A stretch of 64,000 bases of DNA from a virus: positions 36,190-100,189 of the IMG/VR virus record IMGVR_UViG_3300028197_000962; one strand, given 5' to 3'. The notes beneath the pieces were generated by a model, which saw nothing but the letters and a program-made list of their open reading frames with translations, made no database searches and was not told where the DNA came from. The position numbers and the translations under genes were made by a program. Positions 58,265-64,000 of the stretch are shown here, one piece after another; positions within the stretch are counted from its first letter, which is position 1; each line of letters opens with the position of its first letter.

Positions 58265-59929
58265 TCAGGCGATGTTAATTACTCCACCCATATTGGCGTG
58301 AGCAGTACATTGATAGTATAAAGTATTAGGAGTTACGAATGGAACTTCAAAGATTAATACACCATTTGATACATCATTATTGGTAACTCCGACGTTCCAT
58401 GCTGTACCAGCAGAACCATTTGCAGTGCTCTGAATACGGAATGGATGTGCTCCCATCTTATTCTCAAACATATAAGTTTGTCCACGTTTGAGATACAATG
58501 CAGGATCATTTTGTGTTGAGTGACCTAAACCAGGACCGGTGAAAGTATAATGATTAGATCCATCTGCACCTAATACCCAACGTCCAGCAGCAGAATATGA
58601 ACTATCGCCATAATAAGTTACAATGCCAGAGTTAACATGAGTTGATGCAGTAACAATACCAGCAAGATTTACGCCAGTGCTAGTTGCACTGACTCTTGGT
58701 GATGATTGATAATAAAGGATACCCGCACCATTGCTGTCTGCTGCGACTGCTATGTTACCTGTACCTTGCCACAGTGATGCTCCTTGGCGGCCCTGAATGT
58801 TGATGCTTCCACCACCACCAGAACCATCAGTGTTTCTAAAATAAGTTTCATTAGAACCACCAAATATCTTTAACTTCTGTGATCCTATGTTAAGATGAAT
58901 GCCTTTAGTTGTTCCATTATCTCCTGCAAATGTGGCGATACCAGTCGTTACTTCCAGATTTGCTAGGTTTGTTTGACCTGCAACAGTAGCAATACCACTA
59001 GAAACATTTAGGTTTGATAATGTACTTTGCCCTGTTACACTTAAACCAGTAGCAGTTGCAATACCAGTGATGATTACACCACCTGCATCAGTTTCAAGTT
59101 TCTTAGAGTTGTTATAATAAAGTTCTACATCACCATCCGCATTTGCAATGATTCCTGCTTCTCCGGCAGCAGGTTCTATATTGATTGAAGTTCCTGAACT
59201 AGATCTTAAATATACATTACCCGTGTCATTTTGTAAAAAGGCATGAGTCCCACTATGATATATTTCTAGATCATTATCAGCACCAAATTTAATATTATTG
59301 GTATTACTATCATCACCATCGCCAAGTCTAATGGCACTGAATGTAGAAAAACCAGAGAATGTTGCACCAGCAAGAGTGGAGATACCAGCAACAACTAATC
59401 CGCTGGTGCTTACATCAGCAGTGCTACCTGCACCTGCACCACTAGCAGAAACAGATCCATCTGCCATCAAATATTGACTTGATGTTCCACCAGATTTAAT
59501 AAATGATGTTGAAGTAACAACACCAGTAACACTTAAGTTACCAGCACTTACTTGTCCACTTAAAGTAGAAACGCCAGCAACTACCAAAGATGATGATCTT
59601 GGATTCGCAGTAGTTACACCAGATGTAACAGTAGATAAACCTGACGCGGGATCGGTTATACCAAACGTATTATCAAAGTTTAGTTTAGTGATAGCACCAA
59701 GGGAGTTATTGGATCTAAACACCGTTAAACCAGCACCAACAGCACCTAAACCAGTAAGACCAGATGCGTTACCAATAAAGTTTGTTGCAGTAATAACACC
59801 AGTTACATTTACATGACTGGCAACATCTAATTGAGTACCTTTCGCGATAGATCCTGTTCTTATGTCAACACCGTCTATGCCAATAGCATCAGTATTGCCA
59901 AGTTTTGCTAATTCTCTTGCTCTTGACAT
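58265..59929 (-). CDS. Tail fibre with C-terminal cupredoxin-like domain
   Basis: A 554-residue fibre protein. After a short N-terminal MSRARELAKLGN segment the shaft is built from repeated VxGxxTxxxF(I/S) and GIATxxG elements typical of cyanophage fibres, including a DNDLEIYHSGTHAFLQ block. The last 90 residues form a separate domain (HYTFTGPGLG, LYLKRGQTYMFENKMGAHPF, TLYYQCTAHANMGG) with the complete ligand set of a type-1 copper site: His in AHPF, then C-x2-H-x2-M. This is a cupredoxin-like fold, perhaps a metal-stabilised receptor-binding tip. The start is ATG 59929; a TTG 9 nt upstream is unlikely. A perfect late promoter lies 22 nt upstream. Confidence 0.9.
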   Translation of the reverse strand: MSRARELAKLGNTDAIGIDGVDIRTGSIAKGTQLDVASHVNVTGVITATNFIGNASGLTGLGAVGAGLTVFRSNNSLGAITKLNFDNTFGITDPASGLSTVTSGVTTANPRSSSLVVAGVSTLSGQVSAGNLSVTGVVTSTSFIKSGGTSSQYLMADGSVSASGAGAGSTADVSTSGLVVAGISTLAGATFSGFSTFSAIRLGDGDDSNTNNIKFGADNDLEIYHSGTHAFLQNDTGNVYLRSSSGTSINIEPAAGEAGIIANADGDVELYYNNSKKLETDAGGVIITGIATATGLSVTGQSTLSNLNVSSGIATVAGQTNLANLEVTTGIATFAGDNGTTKGIHLNIGSQKLKIFGGSNETYFRNTDGSGGGGSINIQGRQGASLWQGTGNIAVAADSNGAGILYYQSSPRVSATSTGVNLAGIVTASTHVNSGIVTYYGDSSYSAAGRWVLGADGSNHYTFTGPGLGHSTQNDPALYLKRGQTYMFENKMGAHPFRIQSTANGSAGTAWNVGVTNNDVSNGVLIFEVPFVTPNTLYYQCTAHANMGGVINIA

Positions 59930-59945
59930 CGCACACAATTAGTTT

Positions 59946-60398
59946 CTAGTTATTTATAGATGGCAACACTGCTCCACATTGTTCCATCAACATATAGAAT
60001 TGCCACAGCGTTTCTACTTCAAACTCATGAAACGTGTTCTTGTTAATTACTACTGTGGGTACACATATATGCCTCTTTGGTGCAAATATAAAAGCATGTT
60101 TATTCTCTAATCCTTTTGCAATAGGAGAATCTATCCTGGTTGTGATACCAATCAGAAGATCTGCCTTTGAACCATACATATCAATCCATTTTTTATGCCA
60201 TCCATCATCACCACCAAGTGCAGTCATATGAACACATTCAGGTGCAAAACAAAACTTATCTAAGTGACGTGTCATATCACTAGCTGCATGTTTTGCAATG
60301 GCAAGATTGCCACCGTTACCAATCACTGCAATCGATGATGCAGACTTTACGGCATCAATTATTGTTGAAGAAATCATCACTGTGGATTGCTTTGTCAT
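59946..60398 (-). CDS. SIS-domain sugar-phosphate isomerase-like (GmhA/KdsD type)
   Basis: A protein of about 150 residues with a SIS sugar-isomerase fold: SSIAVIGNGGNLAIAKHAAS corresponds to the phosphate-binding GNGGSAADAQHFAAE of phosphoheptose isomerase GmhA, and LLIGITTRIDSP to the second loop. It is shorter than GmhA because the N-terminal helix is reduced. Candidate reactions are sedoheptulose-7-P to heptose-7-P or, like KdsD, ribulose-5-P to arabinose-5-P; the neighbouring CMP-Kdo synthetase-like gene makes the latter attractive. ATG 60398 is used; ATG 60377 is an alternative. It overlaps the HAD gene by 44 nt. Confidence 0.78.
   Translation of the reverse strand: MTKQSTVMISSTIIDAVKSASSIAVIGNGGNLAIAKHAASDMTRHLDKFCFAPECVHMTALGGDDGWHKKWIDMYGSKADLLIGITTRIDSPIAKGLENKHAFIFAPKRHICVPTVVINKNTFHEFEVETLWQFYMLMEQCGAVLPSINN
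59951..59958 (-). promoter_or_regulatory. Late promoter before fibre gene (TATAAATA)
   Basis: Perfect TATAAATA on the minus strand, located within the final codons of the SIS-domain gene, 22 nt before the fibre ATG. Confidence 0.8.
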
Positions 60399-60705
60399 CA
60401 ATGTACATGTCTCCTGAATATTTACCTAGGAACAGTTTGGTGTATTTACACCCCCACTCTTCCAACTGAGTTTCTGTCAGTCTACCATACTTTTGTCTTG
60501 CACGGTTCATTGATTCTTCATCAAAGTTTCCTTCTGGGTTATTCTTTGTACCCATACCTCTTGCAGTCATGTATACAATTTCATGACCCTCATCATACAG
60601 TTTGTTTATCTTTTCAATGCGATCATAATATACTTGACCTGATCCAAAGTTTGGACCATTAAAATGTTCGCAAATTGTACCGTCAATATCAACGACGTAT
60701 CTCAT
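60355..60705 (-). CDS. HAD phosphatase of polysaccharide-synthesis type
   Basis: A 116-residue HAD-superfamily hydrolase. Motif I is YVVDIDGTIC (nucleophile Asp6, acid/base Asp8), motif II is the Thr in YMTARGMG, and the final DMYIDDKAI gives the acidic motif IV. No large cap is present. Very similar small HAD proteins occur in bacterial capsule and LPS loci, next to SIS isomerases and cytidylyltransferases. It may dephosphorylate a sugar phosphate such as Kdo-8-P, by analogy with KdsC. The ATG at 60705 (MRYVVDIDG) overlaps the kdsB-like stop by 17 nt and is preferred to one at 60744. Confidence 0.85.
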   Translation of the reverse strand: MRYVVDIDGTICEHFNGPNFGSGQVYYDRIEKINKLYDEGHEIVYMTARGMGTKNNPEGNFDEESMNRARQKYGRLTETQLEEWGCKYTKLFLGKYSGDMYIDDKAIHSDDFFNNN

Positions 60706-61396
60706 GTTTAACAATCTCAATGTCAGATGGGCGATCAACAGCATGTGTTCTCATGCCGATATTAAATGGAGTCACAGGTATTCTACCAATGAAACCTAGG
60801 GTGTCAAGACTAGCACAATCCTCAACCATTTTCAAATCATATGATCTAAAATTTGCAATAGTATCATAGTCATAGACATATAACCCAGAAATTCCAAAGA
60901 TGTGACGATTAATAATCCACTCTGGTTCTGGTGTGCGAGTAATCCAAATTACATTATCATTATTAATAACTGCTTTGACACAATCTTCATCATCAACATC
61001 AATTTGATTAATATTATAGACTGCTTGCAACATCTGAGTCTGATGTGACATTGCATGACCAATCATGTCATCAATTGATTCTGGATTCATCACAGGTTCA
61101 TCTCCTTGGAGATTAACAACCCAACGTGGTTTATGTTCTAGTAATCGAACAGCATCAGATACTCTATGAGTGCATGTAGTACAAGAGTCTGTAATTATAG
61201 CATCACAGTTATATTGTTTTACTACGTTATAAATTTCTTCATCAGGTGTGGCGACAACAATATTATCAATATACTTACATTCCATTGCACGATCAATGAC
61301 ATGCAGAATCATTTCTTTTCCATTGATTTTATACAACGGTTTACCAGGAAATCTTGTAGACCCCAATCTCGACGGGATAACACATGTAACAGTCAT
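60689..61396 (-). CDS. kdsB: CMP-Kdo synthetase-like cytidylyltransferase
   Basis: A 235-residue nucleotidyltransferase of the KdsB family, which activates 3-deoxy-D-manno-octulosonate (or a related keto-sugar acid) with CTP to form a CMP-sugar. It has the CTP-binding loop IPSRLGSTRFPGKPL (7-21), the TTCTHRVSDA segment (about 73-82; KdsB usually has SGTDR), and NLQGDEP (95-101), which carries the metal-binding Asp. Length fits the family (about 250). The sugar specificity could differ. The ATG overlaps the previous stop (ATGA), and the HAD gene overlaps its end. Confidence 0.85.
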   Translation of the reverse strand: MTVTCVIPSRLGSTRFPGKPLYKINGKEMILHVIDRAMECKYIDNIVVATPDEEIYNVVKQYNCDAIITDSCTTCTHRVSDAVRLLEHKPRWVVNLQGDEPVMNPESIDDMIGHAMSHQTQMLQAVYNINQIDVDDEDCVKAVINNDNVIWITRTPEPEWIINRHIFGISGLYVYDYDTIANFRSYDLKMVEDCASLDTLGFIGRIPVTPFNIGMRTHAVDRPSDIEIVKHEIRR

Positions 61397-62388
61397 AACT
61401 CAGAGATTAACTTTCTTACAGAAGGATGATACTCCATTGTATCATAGATTTTGCATTTTGCGTTCAATTTGTCTAATGCTTTATCTTTGGAATACAATTC
61501 CAATGGTACAGCATCAGTTATGATATTTCCAGTAGAGTTGCCATAGAACCAATCATCCCAATGTCTACCATGTTTTTCAGTCATCATATTTGATCTGAAA
61601 TTGAGCATATACAACGATTCTAATAATTCATCAGGTGTTTGTCTCTTATGTGGACACAGGAACAACTTAATCATACTCATGATGACACTGCGATCATCGC
61701 ACCTGTCTATCCATAAGTTCTCAAACTTACTATGAATATTTTCTAACTTAGCATAGCTATCGACTGAACTTGTTGTAGTCTCATAGTAAATATCCCCTGC
61801 ATCATAGTAACGAACATGAGCACCGCTATAATATGCATACATGGTCGCAGATGTGAACATTGAAAAGTAAAATGCCTGAAATCTTCCCATTGCAACAGCA
61901 AGACCCAACTGCCACTCTTCTACACCAGGATCATCAAAGATACTCATGACATGTAAGTCTGTTAGTCCCTCATGTGCAAAGGCATAATACCAATCTTGCT
62001 TTTGTTCTGCCGGAGCCATTGCAACAACAGGTTTAGGTGCATTTTCTACTAATGTTCTGAGAGCGTCATAATTTACCTGATTAAAATCAACACCAGTTGC
62101 AACATCAATCTTGGGTAGAAAAATACATGTTCCCTGTCTTTCTTGTCTTGGCACAAGTGCATCAGCATATAGGAATGGACATGCACCTAGATGAACATAC
62201 TTATCGTGCTTAACAAGTTTATTGGGAAGATACTCACTCCATGCATACACATTAGAACACATGAAGTCAGCATAAAATTCCTGCCGTCCCATTGTTTCTG
62301 TCTGGACACCAGGAATAAAATTATAATCTAGATATTGATCTGTCCCTGCCCAATAATTAAGGATCTCTTTTGTTCCAAAACGACTCAT
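61393..62388 (-). CDS. Putative glycan-related protein (331 aa), unassigned
   Basis: A 331-residue soluble protein in the sugar cassette, coupled by ATGA at both ends. It lacks a canonical motif I can name. Alternating alpha/beta segments (GTCIFLPKIDVATGVDFNQV, KPVVAMAPAEQKQDWYYAF, then RFQAFYFSMFTSATMYAYYS and GAHVRYYDAGDIYYE) resemble two Rossmann-like halves of GT-B glycosyltransferases, where a predicted late segment contacts the sugar nucleotide. If correct, it could transfer the sugar made by its neighbours. This is inference from context and pattern, not a motif match. Confidence 0.7.
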   Translation of the reverse strand: MSRFGTKEILNYWAGTDQYLDYNFIPGVQTETMGRQEFYADFMCSNVYAWSEYLPNKLVKHDKYVHLGACPFLYADALVPRQERQGTCIFLPKIDVATGVDFNQVNYDALRTLVENAPKPVVAMAPAEQKQDWYYAFAHEGLTDLHVMSIFDDPGVEEWQLGLAVAMGRFQAFYFSMFTSATMYAYYSGAHVRYYDAGDIYYETTTSSVDSYAKLENIHSKFENLWIDRCDDRSVIMSMIKLFLCPHKRQTPDELLESLYMLNFRSNMMTEKHGRHWDDWFYGNSTGNIITDAVPLELYSKDKALDKLNAKCKIYDTMEYHPSVRKLISEL

Positions 62389-62756
62389 AATGTCTTTTCG
62401 TCTGTGTTGAACAGGTCAAGCATCTCTTTCTTCGTTAAGATCTTCTTACGATAGAATACTTTCAACATCTTATTCAATTTTCTATTCAGATTCTTTTGTA
62501 ATTGCATATCTTCACCATCCCAATCAGGATTGAAACGCCACCCATCTTCTGGATTAAACTTATATTTTTTCTGATACCAATTCTTTGGTTCTTCTACATT
62601 TTCATGCAACACATAGTAGTGTGGCAACTCAGAAATCATCTCATCTTTAATCCACCACTGCCCCATATCGTCATCAAAACGAATGGGGATAAAGTCTGGA
62701 AAAAGATATACGCTCTCTTCTAACTCGTTGCACAGCGTTTTCATATTCACCAACAA
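62385..62756 (-). CDS. Hypothetical protein at head of sugar cassette (123 aa)
   Basis: A 123-residue charged protein rich in Trp, Tyr and Lys (GQWWIKDEMISELPHYYVLH, KNWYQKKYKFNPEDGWRFNP, NRKLNKMLKVFYRKKILTKK). No family recognised. First gene after a host-type promoter (62767-62795) and coupled to the next gene by ATGA. Two ATGs compete (62756 and 62744). It may be an acceptor-binding or accessory protein for the 331-residue partner. Confidence 0.7.
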   Translation of the reverse strand: MLVNMKTLCNELEESVYLFPDFIPIRFDDDMGQWWIKDEMISELPHYYVLHENVEEPKNWYQKKYKFNPEDGWRFNPDWDGEDMQLQKNLNRKLNKMLKVFYRKKILTKKEMLDLFNTDEKTL

Positions 62757-62766
62757 TGATGTGTCT

Positions 62767-62795
62767 AGTATATATCAGTCAGACGCTTATGTCAA
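62767..62795 (-). promoter_or_regulatory. Host-type promoter of sugar cassette
   Basis: On the minus strand TTGACA (62790-62795), 17-nt spacer, TATACT (62767-62772), starting 1 nt after the stop of the fibre gene and ending 10 nt before the first ATG (62756). Confidence 0.82.
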
Positions 62796-62796
62796 G

Positions 62797-64000
62797 TTAG
62801 CGGGCATTAGACTGTCCACCAAACAAGTTAACTGTTGGTGTTTCTGCCCATGCACAATAGAGATATGTATTAGTGCCATTGTTTATATCTCCACTGTTAG
62901 TTCTACATTTAAATCCATTAGATAAAATATCAATTGTAGTCCCAACTTGATCTGTTTCATTGGTGGATAGATTTAATGATAATCTTTTTGTGGTCACATT
63001 GAAAGTATCTCTCTTAACATCAATAACTGTCCAATTTCCAGTTCTTGATGATGGCTTCAACCAAATTAATGCAGGACGGAAACTTAACTCTACGAATGGC
63101 CCATCTGCGTTATCATTTGCTACATAACTACCAAATTTCTGCAATCCAGGGACATCACACCACAAATATGCGACTGCTGATTGACCAGTATCACTAATAC
63201 TATTATTTGTACCCAAAGTCCACAAATTATCACCATCATTTAAATGTGAATTAAACAAAGTCGCATCAGTATCTTCTGCTGCTGCTGAATTTAATATCAA
63301 ATACTTAGTAGTGACAATAGATTTGTGCCAAACCACCCAAGAATTTCCACCTGTTGATTTTTTCTTACAAATCATGAAATCTGGTTTTGCTCCCAATCTA
63401 TGGGGCAGCGTCTCATTAGTAGAACCATGGCCATTCCAGGTATAAATTCCAAACTTACTTTTAGTATTAACAGAACAACCAGTAGGAGCAATTGATGGAG
63501 CATTAGGAGCTGATAACCCGTTATCAATAAGCCTTTGATCGTCAAATTTCCACCCATACAACAGCAACCCAGCTGCCGCAGTGCTGGTTCTTTTGACTGT
63601 TATTTTATTAACAAGACCATTAACAGGTATAACAGTTGAATCGGTAAATGCAGGGTTTACCGTTGCACATAGTGATAAACCAAATGTCGGACCATCGTTA
63701 ATCTGAATAGTACCAGCGTTGTAAGAAGTAAGTCCTCCAAATAGAGTAATACTTTTATTGACTTGAATAGGTGGATTAATAGTAAGTGTAACAGTAACAG
63801 CTAATCCATCACCATTACAATGTGCGTAATTAGTAAAGTCAGTATCAAACATAGCTGTTTTAGCTATGAAATTTCCACTGTTTCCTGTGGTGGTAATATT
63901 ATTACTCCAAGTTTGAGTTTGGTTATAAACAGAAGAGTTTAAAGAACCAACACTCATATTAACATCAGAAGCACTTGCATAACCTACATCATCAACATTA
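62797..64000 (-). CDS. Tail fibre or adhesin, 5' end beyond window (DUF7483-like)
   Basis: The frame is open from the window edge at 64000 to a stop at 62797, so the 401 visible residues are the C-terminal part of a larger protein; an internal ATG at 63957 is not a trustworthy start. The second half repeats a lectin-like jelly-roll pattern (FGIYTWNGHGSTNETLPHRL, GAKPDFMICKKKSTGGNSWV, then FGSYVANDNADGPFVELSFR, PALIWLKPSSRTGNWTVID), which I associate with the DUF7483-type carbohydrate-binding segments of marine phage fibres. It probably binds host surface glycan. The 3' end adjoins the promoter of the sugar cassette. Confidence 0.82.
   Translation of the reverse strand, partial: NVDDVGYASASDVNMSVGSLNSSVYNQTQTWSNNITTTGNSGNFIAKTAMFDTDFTNYAHCNGDGLAVTVTLTINPPIQVNKSITLFGGLTSYNAGTIQINDGPTFGLSLCATVNPAFTDSTVIPVNGLVNKITVKRTSTAAAGLLLYGWKFDDQRLIDNGLSAPNAPSIAPTGCSVNTKSKFGIYTWNGHGSTNETLPHRLGAKPDFMICKKKSTGGNSWVVWHKSIVTTKYLILNSAAAEDTDATLFNSHLNDGDNLWTLGTNNSISDTGQSAVAYLWCDVPGLQKFGSYVANDNADGPFVELSFRPALIWLKPSSRTGNWTVIDVKRDTFNVTTKRLSLNLSTNETDQVGTTIDILSNGFKCRTNSGDINNGTNTYLYCAWAETPTVNLFGGQSNAR

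Noticed and set aside
1-64000. CRISPR arrays, integrase, insertion sequences, photosynthesis genes
   Set aside because: No regular spaced repeats, transposase-type ORFs, attachment sites or psbA/psbD/hli-like proteins were seen in any frame inspected.

Overview
The window is one arm of a lytic T4-like marine myovirus, most likely a cyanophage infecting Synechococcus or Prochlorococcus. The evidence is a nearly complete T4 morphogenesis set in the cyanophage order: uvsW-uvsY-gp3-gp23-gp22-gp21-gp67-gp20-gp19-gp18-gp17-gp16-gp15-gp14-gp13, then gp8, a giant gp7-like protein, gp6 and gp25. The DNA is AT-rich and every supported gene lies on the minus strand. Several small proteins also look like ones I know from cyanophages. 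No photosynthesis gene, tRNA, integrase or CRISPR array is visible. A pelagiphage host cannot be excluded from this window alone.

Right to left (the direction of transcription): a partial tail-fibre gene (62797-64000); a translationally coupled five-gene sugar-nucleotide/glycan cassette (59946-62756: two proteins of unknown function, a CMP-Kdo synthetase-like enzyme, a HAD phosphatase and a phosphoheptose-isomerase-like SIS protein); a second fibre gene ending in a cupredoxin-like domain (58265-59929); an early-type region of short genes, a second SF2 helicase, a DNA methyltransferase with an uncharacterised partner, a nucleotidyltransferase/ligase-like protein and many coupled mini-ORFs (49325-58043); a non-coding stretch with three DnaA boxes and two consensus sigma-70 promoters (48640-49325); a short glycan/cupin segment (47284-48640); the baseplate genes (21853-47136); neck, terminase, sheath, tube, portal and capsid genes (3079-21851); and the recombination genes uvsY and uvsW at the left end.

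Two promoter classes can be read directly. Structural genes are preceded by T4-type late elements (TATAAATA or CTAAATA), usually overlapping the 3' end of the upstream gene. The right-hand genes have host-type promoters, several with perfect TTGACA-N17-TATAAT geometry. Three early promoters share an upstream element, CAGTT-N7/8-TGTCCACT, lying 27-28 nt before the -10 box; two of these are predicted to give leaderless mRNAs. The sugar cassette sits between two fibre genes but has an early-type promoter, which suggests it acts before the fibres are made. ATGA, TAATG and TGATG start-stop overlaps join most neighbours into operons and were used here to choose starts and to find genes under 60 codons.
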